Made by a program: the position numbers and the translations under genes
In this document: positions 1 through 7,973 of the stretch, piece by piece
How positions within the stretch are numbered: position 1 is the stretch's first letter
Layout of the letters: the number at the start of each line of letters is the position of its first letter
Notes under the pieces: model-generated
What the model was told of the DNA's origin: nothing
Seen by the model: only the letters and a program-made list of their open reading frames with translations
The model's database searches: none
Assembly (NCBI GenBank): GCA_003149065.1
Contig: QGFZ01000003.1
Coordinates: 62,001-126,000 of the forward strand
Source: Ruminococcaceae bacterium R-25
GTDB lineage: Bacteria; Bacillota; Clostridia; Saccharofermentanales; Saccharofermentanaceae
DNA: 64,000 bases
Direction of reading: 5' to 3'

Positions 1-60
1 GCAGGGTTCCTCAGGCTGTCAGACAGATGCCGGGGCGAATGCACACAAACAGGAGATGTC

Positions 61-825
61 ATGCCGGCACCGCGCAAAAAGATCTCATATCAGGAGTTCC
101 TCCACAGGGAATACGGATTTTTCAGAGCGCCGCTCGCGCCTGAGATGGATTTCTATGAGACAATCCGTTCCGGCAACCTGCGTAAGATCCGGACGCTCTT
201 ATCTGAACCCTTTCACGAAAAGCAGGGCCTGGGCATTCTTTCAAATAATCCTTTGCAGAATCTTAAATACCACCTGACGATAACGGTCGCGCTGGTCGCG
301 CGCTTCTGCATATCGGGCGGGCTCTCGCAGGCAGAGGCGTATTCATTGAGTGACTACTATATAAGGCTTTGTGACGAGGCATCGACCGCCGAAGAGATCG
401 ACGAGCTCCACAACGAGATGTGCCTTCATTACACCAAGCAGATGCAGACTCTCCAGAGGAGCGCCATCACGTCAAAGGCCGTCAGCACGGCGATCAGCTA
501 TATCTACGAGCACCTGCACACGCGCATAACTTTAGAGACGCTGGCTTCCGTGACGAATCTGTCAGCGCCTTATTTTTCGAGGTTGTTTAAGAAAGAAACG
601 GGGAGCTCTGTCAGCGAATATATCCTGGGCAAGAAACTCGAGACGGCCAAGTCGATGCTCGCGTCGTCCTCGTATTCGATCGCAGAGATATCGGCATCTC
701 TGGCGTTCCCGAGCCAGAGTTATTTCACGAATGTCCTGAAAAAAGACTGCGGCCTGACACCCAAGGAATACAGGAATCAGAACCGCAATATCGATTTTTA
801 TCTGCAGCGCGCGATGCTGAACTGA
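61..825 (+). CDS. AraC-family transcriptional regulator (5' end uncertain)
   Basis: Likely a DNA-binding activator. The C-terminal ~100 residues carry the two helix-turn-helix motifs of AraC/XylS proteins: ITLETLASVTNLSAPYFSRL for the first, then IAEISASLAFPSQSYFTNVL and the family signature GLTPKEYR. The N-terminal ~150 residues contain no cupin that I recognise and look like the helical sensor half common in clostridial AraC proteins. The chosen ATG has AGGAGA at 51-56, only four bases away, and the frame stays open to the left edge, so the protein may begin upstream. The ligand and targets are unknown. Downstream lies a palindromic repeat shared with the convergent acetyltransferase gene. 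Confidence 0.85.
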   Translation: MPAPRKKISYQEFLHREYGFFRAPLAPEMDFYETIRSGNLRKIRTLLSEPFHEKQGLGILSNNPLQNLKYHLTITVALVARFCISGGLSQAEAYSLSDYYIRLCDEASTAEEIDELHNEMCLHYTKQMQTLQRSAITSKAVSTAISYIYEHLHTRITLETLASVTNLSAPYFSRLFKKETGSSVSEYILGKKLETAKSMLASSSYSIAEISASLAFPSQSYFTNVLKKDCGLTPKEYRNQNRNIDFYLQRAMLN

Positions 826-847
826 TTGGTTTAATATGCTTTTTCCG

Positions 848-960
848 ATTGACGGAAAACTGTACGAAAAGTGCCCAAATCGTCAATAAATCCGTCAAAA
901 TCAAGAAAATTGACGAAAACCTGTACAGAATTGTCCAAAACCGTACAGTTTTTCGTCAAT
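848..960. repeat. 113-bp nested palindromic element, copy A
   Basis: The left arm is ATTGACGGAAAACTGTACG (848-866) and the right arm is the inverse, ending TTTTTCGTCAAT at 960. A third arm in left orientation lies at 909-927, so 909-960 alone can form a tight hairpin. Related copies occur at 15601, 20797 and 31482. The element fills the gap between two convergent genes. No transposase and no clear target-site duplication were seen. Confidence 0.85.
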
Positions 961-978
961 GATGTCTTTAGACTTTCC

Positions 979-1476
979 TTACAGATATAATTCCATGTCA
1001 ACGCATCTCCAGTCACCGAAAGGTGTGGTGATGATGTGTTCGCCATATGCTTTAAAACCTGCTGATTCATAGCATTTTGCGGCTTTGGGATTGTTTACGA
1101 AAACACCTAAGTCAACTCTTGTTGCAGAGAGGTTTTGACGTATGTAGTCAATAGTGAGCTTGAGCAGTTCGCGGCCGTAACCCTTACCTCTGATGTTAGG
1201 GTCAACAATAACAAAACCGAGTCTAACAGATGAGTCGTCGTTCTCGTTAGGATATCTGATAATGATGTGCGCAACTACATTGCCTTCTTCATCAACGCCT
1301 GTCAAAGGAATGAAGCGGCCGGTCTTCAGCTGCGGAGCATAGTTGTCGTCGATGCTGTAGGGCAGGAGAGGGAAGAAACCGTAGCGGTCAGCTGACCACT
1401 GGTAGAGTTCTGTCTCGTTGCGGAGCCATTTCGCGATTATGGGTGAATCTTCTCTTGTATATGCACGTAAGATCAT
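979..1476 (-). CDS. GNAT-family N-acetyltransferase
   Basis: A 165-residue single-domain acetyl-CoA-dependent acetyltransferase. The acetyl-CoA pyrophosphate loop is visible as RGKGYGRELL near residue 97, preceded by the beta-4 strand VRLGFVIVDP, and the tail motif NPKAAKCYESAGFK is typical of RimJ/RimL-like and small-molecule GNATs. The substrate cannot be read. The start has AGAGG six bases upstream. It converges with the AraC gene across the palindromic repeat. It is one of three GNAT genes within 5 kb, none of them close paralogues. Confidence 0.9.
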   Translation of the reverse strand: MILRAYTREDSPIIAKWLRNETELYQWSADRYGFFPLLPYSIDDNYAPQLKTGRFIPLTGVDEEGNVVAHIIIRYPNENDDSSVRLGFVIVDPNIRGKGYGRELLKLTIDYIRQNLSATRVDLGVFVNNPKAAKCYESAGFKAYGEHIITTPFGDWRCVDMELYL

Positions 1477-1656
1477 GTGTTGCCTCTAATGTTCTCATGA
1501 TTTTCCATCATTTTATCACAGGGAAAAAGGGTTTTTTACATGCATCAAATCAGATGCAATAATCCGTTTTTGGGACAGAAAATGGGAAAGGTCTTTAGCA
1601 ATAGAACGTTTGTTTGTATAATATTATCAAATAGATGATATATGGAGGAAAGGAAT

Positions 1657-2652
1657 ATGAGTAATGATAAGGAACTTATGATCATAAATGAGACTACATT
1701 GAAGGATAAGATATACACCATTCGCGGTCAGAAAGTTATGCTCGATTTTGATCTGGCAGAGATATATGGGTTTTCTGTTAGCGCATTTAATCAGCAAGTG
1801 AAACGTAATATTTCAAGGTTTGATGAAGATTTCATGTTTGATTTGAATAAAATCGAAATGGAATTGTTATCGAAATCACAAAATGTGATATCGATTCAGT
1901 CATATGGTGCCAAAGGAGGAAGAACAAAACCTGTTAAAGCATTTACAGAGCAAGGGGTTTATATGCTTATGACAGTTCTTAAAGGAGAATTGGCAGTAAA
2001 GCAAAGTAAAAGTATTATTCGCTTATTTAAAGCCATGAAAGATTATTTGATTGAGAACCAGCAGTTAATTGCACAAAGCAGTTATTATTCTTTAGTTGCG
2101 AAGGTTGAAAAGAACGCAGAAGATATTAAAACCATACATGAAACCATGGTTACTAAAGCGGAATTATCCGATATTATGAAACTCTTTGAACAAAATCTTA
2201 CTGATGAAGAAATACTTATCCTTGATGGAGAGCCATTTAAAGCTGATGAAGCATACCAGAAGATATACAGAAATGCTAAGAGTAAGATCATGATCATTGA
2301 TGATTACATCTCAAGCAAGACGCTGCATCATTTGGCACATTCAAAGGAAACAGTAAAGGTTACTGCGATAAGTGATAATTCTGCAAGACCGAGATTAAGT
2401 CTTGCAGAATATAAGGATTTTGTTACTGAGAATCCGGGAAGAAGCATAGTATTCCTTCAATCAATGCATCGTATTCACGACAGATATATTGTGCTTGATG
2501 AAGGTTCTAAGGATATGAAAATATATCACTGCGGAGCATCAAGCAAAGATGCCGGAAACAGGATAACAACTATCACTAGAATAAGCGATATCGATGACTA
2601 CAAACCGATGATAAAAAAGCTGGCGGGAAATCCTGCTCTTATCCTATCGTAA
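1657..2652 (+). CDS. ORF6N-domain protein with C-terminal PLD-like domain
   Basis: Residues ~10-130 match the ORF6N domain of phage antirepressor-type proteins (LKDKIYTIRGQKVMLDFDLA, then FMFDLNKIE and AFTEQGVYMLMTVL), a DNA-binding or recruitment module. A helical segment (~140-185) follows. The C-terminal half carries a pattern I recognise from ORF6N-linked PLD-like domains: KSKIMIIDDYI, then HDRYIVLDE, then YHCGASSKDAGNR. The HxR/HD motif is present only once, so nuclease activity is uncertain. I start at 1657 because GGAGG (1644-1648) sits eight bases before that ATG; the in-frame ATG at 1642 overlaps the Shine-Dalgarno. A TATAAT lies at 1617-1622. The gene is solitary and more AT-rich than its neighbours, which suggests acquisition by transfer. 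Confidence 0.8.
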   Translation: MSNDKELMIINETTLKDKIYTIRGQKVMLDFDLAEIYGFSVSAFNQQVKRNISRFDEDFMFDLNKIEMELLSKSQNVISIQSYGAKGGRTKPVKAFTEQGVYMLMTVLKGELAVKQSKSIIRLFKAMKDYLIENQQLIAQSSYYSLVAKVEKNAEDIKTIHETMVTKAELSDIMKLFEQNLTDEEILILDGEPFKADEAYQKIYRNAKSKIMIIDDYISSKTLHHLAHSKETVKVTAISDNSARPRLSLAEYKDFVTENPGRSIVFLQSMHRIHDRYIVLDEGSKDMKIYHCGASSKDAGNRITTITRISDIDDYKPMIKKLAGNPALILS

Positions 2653-2660
2653 GGGCTTTA

Positions 2661-3308
2661 TTATCCGCAAAACTCTGCAATCTCTTTCTCAAGTAAGCGG
2701 TACACATTAGCGACCAGAAATCCGTCTGCGACCGCGTGATTTAAGCGCACGGTAAGCGGCATCATAAGGCGGCCGTTTTCTTCTCTGTATTTTCCCCAGT
2801 TGATGATAGGTGCCAGATAAATGTAGCCGTCGGGAAGCTCGACATTGAGTGAGTCATAAGAGAGCCAGGATACATAGGACGCGTCGAACCAGTTAGGGTG
2901 ATTCTCAGAATCGAGCAAGTATTCGCGGGTGTTTTTCGCCGTCTCGACATCAGCGACGGCATTCTTGTAGAACTCAGCGTAGTCCGGCGTGTAGTAAGAA
3001 TACACGGGCGTGCATGTCTCGGTGTCTTCGTGGAAAACATACTGCGTTGGGTTGATCACATCGTAGCAGATGAGTTCGTCCGTCTGCCAGAGATATGCCA
3101 TCTTGTAGTCGTCCCTGGAATTCAGGGCTTTGCAAAGGAGGTATAAGAAATTGATATAGAACTTCGTGCCGGTCTCTTTCGAATGCTTAACAAGGTCAGT
3201 GACGTCAACGCGCGCGGTCATTGAGACCGAGCACTTGCAGTCCTCTGTAAAATGGCGGTAAACGCCTTTGCGGTAATACTTTTCTCTATCAATAATTTTG
3301 TAGTTCAT
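2661..3308 (-). CDS. Chloramphenicol acetyltransferase-like protein
   Basis: A 215-residue protein of the CAT type A fold, close to the usual length. The catalytic histidine region is intact: RLNHAVADGFLVANVYRLLE near the C-terminus corresponds to the family HHAVxDG motif, and the N-terminal KYYRKGVYRHF resembles the CAT start. The family transfers acetyl from acetyl-CoA to the chloramphenicol 3-hydroxyl, but many clostridial homologues lack proof of resistance, so the substrate is left open. The start is preceded by AGAAGGAC. The upstream GNAT gene ends only three bases before, so the two are probably co-transcribed as a small acetyltransferase pair. Confidence 0.85.
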   Translation of the reverse strand: MNYKIIDREKYYRKGVYRHFTEDCKCSVSMTARVDVTDLVKHSKETGTKFYINFLYLLCKALNSRDDYKMAYLWQTDELICYDVINPTQYVFHEDTETCTPVYSYYTPDYAEFYKNAVADVETAKNTREYLLDSENHPNWFDASYVSWLSYDSLNVELPDGYIYLAPIINWGKYREENGRLMMPLTVRLNHAVADGFLVANVYRLLEKEIAEFCG

Positions 3309-3311
3309 ATG

Positions 3312-3779
3312 TCAGTCCTTCTCGTAAAAAACAATATCCATGCGGTCGTTTATATGTTCGACCTTGCCGGTCTGATGGTAGCCCATCTTCTCGTAGAGAT
3401 AGCAGTTGCCTTTCTCCTGCAGGATCGTGTCGAGGCACCAGTTGTCAGCGCCGTAGAGATCTTCGACTGCAAGGATCGCAGCCTGCGCATAGCCTTTGCC
3501 TCTGTATTCTTCCATGATCCACAAAGGAGAGATGCGCTTCCTCGAACCGTCGTTCATATCGACCACCCGGATTACTCCTACATCAGTGCCTTCGGCTTCG
3601 ATGAAGAAGTATTTTGTCCACGGCTGTTCGAAGCGCGCGATGACCTTGTCCACAGGCTCTGCGCCGGGGCTTAAATCGTAGTCCTGATACTTTTCGAGGA
3701 GCCCGCGAAAAGCTTCTGTCTGCATCTTCCAGATAGTCTCAATGTCTTCTCTTTTTGCCTGTCGTAAAGTAATGCTCAT
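3312..3779 (-). CDS. GNAT-family N-acetyltransferase
   Basis: A 155-residue single GNAT domain beginning MSITLRQAKREDIETIWKM, the standard first strand and helix. The acetyl-CoA loop is EYRGKGYAQAAI around residue 95, and LYEKMGYHQTGKVE is the usual C-terminal segment. The substrate is unknown. It is upstream of and probably co-transcribed with the CAT-like gene. No Shine-Dalgarno is visible, while a TATAAT box sits nine bases before the start codon, so the message may be leaderless. Confidence 0.88.
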   Translation of the reverse strand: MSITLRQAKREDIETIWKMQTEAFRGLLEKYQDYDLSPGAEPVDKVIARFEQPWTKYFFIEAEGTDVGVIRVVDMNDGSRKRISPLWIMEEYRGKGYAQAAILAVEDLYGADNWCLDTILQEKGNCYLYEKMGYHQTGKVEHINDRMDIVFYEKD

Positions 3780-3787
3780 ATCAATAG

Positions 3788-3793
3788 ATTATA
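3788..3793 (-). promoter_or_regulatory. Candidate -10 box placing the start at a leaderless mRNA
   Basis: TATAAT on the minus strand ends nine bases before the ATG at 3779, so the expected transcription start is at or within two bases of the start codon. No good -35 was seen. Weak support. Confidence 0.35.
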
Positions 3794-3866
3794 ACGCTTG
3801 GCGGTTTGTTTTCGCATCTGTCTGATGATATATAATAAAAGCATTAATGATGTGGAGGGTATCAGG

Positions 3867-4781
3867 ATGCAGCAGGGCGAGACAAATACAACAAATAAAT
3901 CCGGTTATTCTGTTGTTCCGGATACTAAATTCCTCACAGATTATCAGAAAAAACAGGAATTAAAGGAACTGGAAGAGAAAGAGAAACAAAGACCGCGCGT
4001 AAAAATGAATAACCTATGCACTTTCCTGGCGGTTTTGGGATGTATTGGTGTTGCGTATGGTTGTTATTATTATCCAATTCATGTTTATAAGAATTTCTTC
4101 CTGATAAAACGTCCAAGTTCGTTTGGCTTCATTGCTGTTATAACAGCAATCGTGATAGCTGCAAGTCTTGTCATGTCGGTGATTGACAAGATAAAAAAAC
4201 TCGATAACAAACGTGCATTGGTCAATATCATAATCAATGCCGCTGCCATACTTATCTCAGTGATATTTTTTGCCGTATATCAGATAGGATTTAAAATCAA
4301 TCCCCGTAGATATTATTACAAGACGACATTGAACTCTAACATTCACTTCTATGATAAGATGATCGCCTGTCTGGACGAGCATGGTTTTGATGTCGCAATA
4401 CATAACGATTCAATCAGAAAATACAGTTTCGATACAGATACTTACGATATACTTCTGTATGTTTCCAGTGATGCTTCTCCTGAGAAGCATGAGGAACTGA
4501 CTGATTATTTTAATGAGCTAATCAGAATCAGCAAGTACTTCAATGGCTATACAGATAACCGCAGAGTAATGACCATTAATGTTCTGTGGGTCTATTATTG
4601 CCCTGATGAAAAAGAAGGGTTCTATGACGGATACCAGCAAACGATAGGAGCAAGCGACAAATTTACTCCTTCTGACGTAGAAGAAATAAATAATTACATC
4701 ACTTTAAATCTTCTAAAGCACGAAGGTAAAATTGATACGGAACCCGACAAACTGGTTGATGCAATTATCGTGGTGAAGTGA
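3867..4781 (+). CDS. Membrane protein of unknown function
   Basis: A 304-residue protein not assigned to a family. After a ~60-residue basic cytoplasmic head come three hydrophobic stretches, CTFLAVLGCIGVAYGCYYY, GFIAVITAIVIAASLVMSV and LVNIIINAAAILISVIFFAV. The remaining ~160 residues are soluble, mixed alpha/beta, with IKYSFDTDTYDILLYV-like strands. The ATG at 3867 is preferred because GGAGGG lies seven bases upstream; the earlier in-frame ATG at 3798 has none. Its stop codon directly abuts the stop of the convergent GNAT gene. No functional inference is made. Confidence 0.75.
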   Translation: MQQGETNTTNKSGYSVVPDTKFLTDYQKKQELKELEEKEKQRPRVKMNNLCTFLAVLGCIGVAYGCYYYPIHVYKNFFLIKRPSSFGFIAVITAIVIAASLVMSVIDKIKKLDNKRALVNIIINAAAILISVIFFAVYQIGFKINPRRYYYKTTLNSNIHFYDKMIACLDEHGFDVAIHNDSIRKYSFDTDTYDILLYVSSDASPEKHEELTDYFNELIRISKYFNGYTDNRRVMTINVLWVYYCPDEKEGFYDGYQQTIGASDKFTPSDVEEINNYITLNLLKHEGKIDTEPDKLVDAIIVVK

Positions 4782-5234
4782 TCACCTCGTCAGCACCATG
4801 CCCTCTGTAGAATTTGTAAATCCGAGGCTCTCGTAAAGGGGTCTTCCCATTGTCGTTGCATCAAGGCTGATCTCAGTTGCGCCCCTCTTCCAGGTCTCAT
4901 CGATCAGCATGTTTACCATCTTTCGAGCGATGCCCTGGCGGCGGTATTCAGATCTTGTGTATACGTTCATCAGGTGCGCGCGCCTTCCCGTAGGATGCGA
5001 AAATGTAGGCATTATCCACATGAAGCTCATCGATGCGCAGCCGATCACTTTGCCGTCATCTATCGCGAGCACCGTAATGTGATCGCCGTTAAGAAAATAA
5101 TCGCGGCTCTCCCTTACGATCTCTTCCGAATATCCGTAATCAGCGGGAAGGTTATTTACGACCTTCAGCATCTCAAGTCTGCTGCTCATAAGGAGCTCTA
5201 TATCTTCATTTGTTGCTATTTTGTACTCAATCAT
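4782..5234 (-). CDS. GNAT-family N-acetyltransferase
   Basis: A 150-residue GNAT domain. It begins MIEYKIATNEDIELLM, has the acetyl-CoA loop EYRRQGIARKMVNML near residue 97, and ends with PLYESLGFTNSTEGMV, the usual alpha-4/beta-7 segment. The layout (AIDDGKVIGCASMSF) resembles YjaB/aminoglycoside-like small-molecule acetyltransferases; the substrate cannot be decided. AAGGAAAA precedes the start. It shares a gene boundary with the convergent membrane-protein gene, with no bases between the stop codons. The methyltransferase gene upstream on the same strand is separated by a small hairpin. Confidence 0.88.
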   Translation of the reverse strand: MIEYKIATNEDIELLMSSRLEMLKVVNNLPADYGYSEEIVRESRDYFLNGDHITVLAIDDGKVIGCASMSFMWIMPTFSHPTGRRAHLMNVYTRSEYRRQGIARKMVNMLIDETWKRGATEISLDATTMGRPLYESLGFTNSTEGMVLTR

Positions 5235-5274
5235 TATTTCATTTTCCTTTTGTGTTGCGTTGTAAAAGAATTAG

Positions 5275-5296
5275 TTGTGCGAGCGATTCCGCACAA
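5275..5296 (-). terminator. Hairpin downstream of the methyltransferase gene
   Basis: TTGTGCG and CGCACAA form a perfect 7-bp stem with an 8-base loop. On the minus strand a broken T-rich stretch follows, so it is a weak intrinsic terminator at best. Confidence 0.4.
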
Positions 5297-5326
5297 GCAA
5301 AGCGCGGAGGACCTAAGCGAGCATAA

Positions 5327-6115
5327 CTATTTCTTTTTCAAAACTGCGATAGCAGCATAATGTAATACATCAAACTCATCGGGTACGTTCTTCAATAGTT
5401 CGCGGTGCTCTGCATCCCATTTCGCGAGTTCATCAGGTGATAAAGATGCGCCGACGCCTCTGCATGCGATCATGCGGCCGTGCCAGGATTCCTTCGTGAA
5501 AGGCACCTTCAGCTTATACTCTTCGTGATAATCCATATCGAAATAATCGTACATCACCTCAGGTATGAAGATCGGGTGCACTGTCTCGCCGCCGCCTGAC
5601 CAGGTGGGGCTGTATTTTCTTACCAGATCCTCGCTCATTCCGGCGATCTTGTCTTCATACGGCAGCCATGCCATAAAGAGGATCACGAGCTTTCCGTCTT
5701 TCTTGAGGATGCGGCTGAATTCAGGCGCGACCTTCTCGTGATCGAAATACCAGAAGCACTGGCAAGCTGTGATCACGTCAAATGACTCATCCGGGAAGTC
5801 GAGCTTCTCTGCCGAAACTGCCTGGTAATTAATGTTCATGCCTGCTTCTTCAGAGAGTTTTTTCGCCTGCTCGATCTGCTCAGGAGAGATATCCGTGCCG
5901 GTCCATTCTGCTCCGAACTTATACATGTTGCGAGGCAAAACGCCGGTGCCTGTGCCGAGATCCAACACCTTCTGGCCCTTTACGCAAAGGCCTCTGTCAG
6001 CTACCTTCTGATAGAAGAGATCCGGATAGATGTCTCTGTATTTTGCATAGAATTCTGAAGTCTTGCCCCAGTCAAAAGCCTTGCCGGCATCTATTCTGCT
6101 GTCTTTGATATCCAT
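5327..6115 (-). CDS. Class I SAM-dependent methyltransferase
   Basis: A 262-residue protein of the Methyltransf_11/25 type. Motif I is VLDLGTGTGVLPRNM (~50-64), the acidic residue after strand beta-2 is in WTGTDISPEQIEQA, and DVITACQCFWYFDHE marks motif II/post-II. The C-terminal region (WSGGGETVHPIF, then KESWHGRMIACRGVGASL) is the insertion found in clostridial small-molecule methyltransferases, often annotated only as class I. The substrate is unknown. GGAGTAGGAAT precedes the start. It is probably monocistronic. Confidence 0.9.
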   Translation of the reverse strand: MDIKDSRIDAGKAFDWGKTSEFYAKYRDIYPDLFYQKVADRGLCVKGQKVLDLGTGTGVLPRNMYKFGAEWTGTDISPEQIEQAKKLSEEAGMNINYQAVSAEKLDFPDESFDVITACQCFWYFDHEKVAPEFSRILKKDGKLVILFMAWLPYEDKIAGMSEDLVRKYSPTWSGGGETVHPIFIPEVMYDYFDMDYHEEYKLKVPFTKESWHGRMIACRGVGASLSPDELAKWDAEHRELLKNVPDEFDVLHYAAIAVLKKK

Positions 6116-6222
6116 ATTCCTACTCCAATTAGCTTAAAAACTATTTATACATTATATCGCAGCGTGTATAGTTAGTTATGTAGGGCAGGGTAGTAGGTTT
6201 TCATAAAAGCAGGAGCACTAAC

Positions 6223-6321
6223 ATGAAAAATGTTGTTGCATATTTTTTCCTGCTGGAAACAATCGGGATAATTGCGGTTAGTGTGATTGTTGCAAGCAGG
6301 GATTCCGTTTTGTGCAAATGA
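6223..6321 (+). CDS. Small membrane peptide (32 residues)
   Basis: A short frame with a proper Shine-Dalgarno: AGGAG at 6211-6215, seven bases before ATG. The product MKNVVAYFFLLETIGIIAVS plus twelve further residues has one hydrophobic helix and a short charged tail (ASRDSVLCK). It ends 19 bases before the next gene, in the same direction as three further small membrane-protein genes. No family is recognised. It could be a leader peptide rather than a functional protein. Confidence 0.5.
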   Translation: MKNVVAYFFLLETIGIIAVSVIVASRDSVLCK

Positions 6322-6340
6322 GGCTTTGAGGGGAATCTGT

Positions 6341-6688
6341 ATGAGTAAAGAGAAAAAACCAAAGAAGCCAAAGAGCTTAAAGAAAGTTGTCACGATCGTT
6401 GTGATCGTTATGATTGTCATCTTTCTTCTGTTTCCGCGAGTATATTATTTTAAAGACGGCGGTTCAAAAATGTATTGCAGTCTTTTCGGATTCATTTATC
6501 GGGTTGAACAGCTTCACAAAATATACGATGAGGCAGGATACTCATATTATGAAATAGGAACTGTGGTCACAGTATTCGGCATCGAAGTATTTAACAATGC
6601 ACATGTTGATTATGAACATGGCCACCCCTTGCAACATTCGCCAGAGGTAGAGGCAGTAAACAAAGAAATAGATAAGATATTAAATTAG
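6341..6688 (+). CDS. Small single-pass membrane protein of unknown function
   Basis: A 115-residue protein with a lysine-rich cytoplasmic head (KEKKPKKPKSLKK), one transmembrane helix (VVTIVVIVMIVIFLLFP) and a ~75-residue outer domain. The chosen ATG has GAGGGG seven bases upstream; an earlier in-frame ATG at 6287 lies inside the preceding small frame. It is second in a run of four same-strand genes for small membrane proteins (6223-7967). No family is recognised. Confidence 0.65.
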   Translation: MSKEKKPKKPKSLKKVVTIVVIVMIVIFLLFPRVYYFKDGGSKMYCSLFGFIYRVEQLHKIYDEAGYSYYEIGTVVTVFGIEVFNNAHVDYEHGHPLQHSPEVEAVNKEIDKILN

Positions 6689-6724
6689 ATATTATAAACT
6701 TATTGGTTTTCGAGAGCAGAAAAT

Positions 6725-7240
6725 ATGAAAAAACGGTATGTGGTTTACGTTATTTTAGAGGCACTGTCGGTGGCGTTGGCAGTTTACATGATCAACGTTA
6801 TTTATCGTGTGCCGGTAGCGGATAGCATGGCTTCTATAGGTTACGATATTACCTTGAGCAAGGATGCGTATATCGAGGATGCTGGTATTACGCTCTCGAA
6901 AGGGACGAATGTAAAACCCACCGTTATTGTAAACGCCAACGAAGTAACTTTCTATGTTGATGAATATGATGGCCGTTTAAGTCTGGATGTAGAATACTTT
7001 GTCGAAAAAGAAGACCTGATCAAGCTGTATGAACAGCAGACATCAGAAGCGAAAAAGCTGAAAAAGGATAGAGTAGAAAAAGAGATACTGTTCTCAGCAA
7101 TTGCTTTTGTGGTCTATTTGTTTATTGCATCTGCCATTACATGGATATGCAGGGACGGAGCATATGTATTAGTTGTTCACAGGGTATTAGCAGTCCTGCT
7201 TATAGCCTGCGCTGTGTTCTTGGCCATCGATATATTCTGA
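6725..7240 (+). CDS. Membrane protein of unknown function, paralogue of the next gene
   Basis: A 171-residue protein with an N-terminal helix (YVVYVILEALSVALAVYMI), an outer domain of ~75 residues, a charged stretch (EAKKLKKDRVEKE) and two closing helices (FSAIAFVVYLFIASAITWI and VLAVLLIACAVFLAIDIF). The outer domain starts YDITLSKDAYIEDAGITLSK and has the pattern LSKGTNVKPTVI, which parallels VTLEAGTVGEIYEI in the following gene, so the two look like divergent duplicates. Only seven bases separate them. Function unknown. Confidence 0.7.
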   Translation: MKKRYVVYVILEALSVALAVYMINVIYRVPVADSMASIGYDITLSKDAYIEDAGITLSKGTNVKPTVIVNANEVTFYVDEYDGRLSLDVEYFVEKEDLIKLYEQQTSEAKKLKKDRVEKEILFSAIAFVVYLFIASAITWICRDGAYVLVVHRVLAVLLIACAVFLAIDIF

Positions 7241-7247
7241 GGGAAAT

Positions 7248-7967
7248 ATGAAATCTAAAACAAGCAACATAATACTCGTAATAACTACCATTCTGTTGTT
7301 CCTCCTGGTTACTGCCTATGGGGTTATTGATTCATGGCGAAAATCAAAATCGATAACAGAGGGTTATAAAGCTAGCATCACATTGAACGAAACTGTCGTG
7401 TTTGACGATCCGCATATTGTTAAGCAGTATGGCGGACCGGTTACCCTTGAAGCAGGAACGGTTGGTGAAATTTACGAGATAATTGATTGGTATACGGAAA
7501 AACACGAGTATAAGCATATTCAGGCGAGATTTGATCTTGAAGAAGGTGAATCATTTAAAGTGATTCTGGATTATGAGGCAGAGAACGAAAAAGATACCAG
7601 AGTAATAATAGATAAGTATGATGCGAACATAAATGTTTTAGATGACGGAAAAGACCGCGGAAATACGAATACTTTTGAAGCCGCTACCCCTGTACTAAAC
7701 ATAAACAAGATCAATGATTCTCAGAAGATAGCTTCAGAGTTTAAGCAGATGCGCGAAAGGTACTATCAGCGGGTGAAGCAGACCATAAAGGACGGCAGCA
7801 TTAAGGGTGTGATCGTTGCTTTCGCATTGGTAGCAGTTATCTGGGTTGTTAAGCTTACTGTGCGCAAAGAAAAAGTCGGCAAAGCACTCGCAATACTTAC
7901 CATATGCATTGACGTTGCAATGGCACTTATTGATGTGGTTGCGTTTTTATTGACCCGCGCGATGTAA
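7248..7967 (+). CDS. Membrane protein of unknown function, paralogue of the preceding gene
   Basis: A 239-residue protein with the same plan as its upstream neighbour: N-terminal helix (IILVITTILLFLLVTAYGVI), a beta-rich outer domain (~35-165), then two C-terminal helices (GVIVAFALVAVIWVVKL and LAILTICIDVAMALIDVVAF). GAGGGAAAT lies directly before the ATG. The outer domain contains a barrel-like pattern (ITLNETVVFDD, VTLEAGTVGEI) that might bind peptide or glycan, but that is a guess. It ends six bases from the convergent esterase gene. Confidence 0.7.
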   Translation: MKSKTSNIILVITTILLFLLVTAYGVIDSWRKSKSITEGYKASITLNETVVFDDPHIVKQYGGPVTLEAGTVGEIYEIIDWYTEKHEYKHIQARFDLEEGESFKVILDYEAENEKDTRVIIDKYDANINVLDDGKDRGNTNTFEAATPVLNINKINDSQKIASEFKQMRERYYQRVKQTIKDGSIKGVIVAFALVAVIWVVKLTVRKEKVGKALAILTICIDVAMALIDVVAFLLTRAM

Positions 7968-7973
7968 GAGTTA

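Noticed and set aside
848..960. Transposon end with target-site duplication
   Set aside because: Flanks of the four copies do not show matching direct repeats, and no transposase gene is in the window. Mobility remains unproven.
831..1070. Small minus-strand frame covering the palindrome, copy A
   Set aside because: It is mostly repeat DNA and antisense or out of frame with the GNAT gene; no coding signal.
2661..3308. Active chloramphenicol resistance gene (catA)
   Set aside because: The catalytic motif is present but many clostridial homologues have unknown substrates, so no resistance symbol is given.
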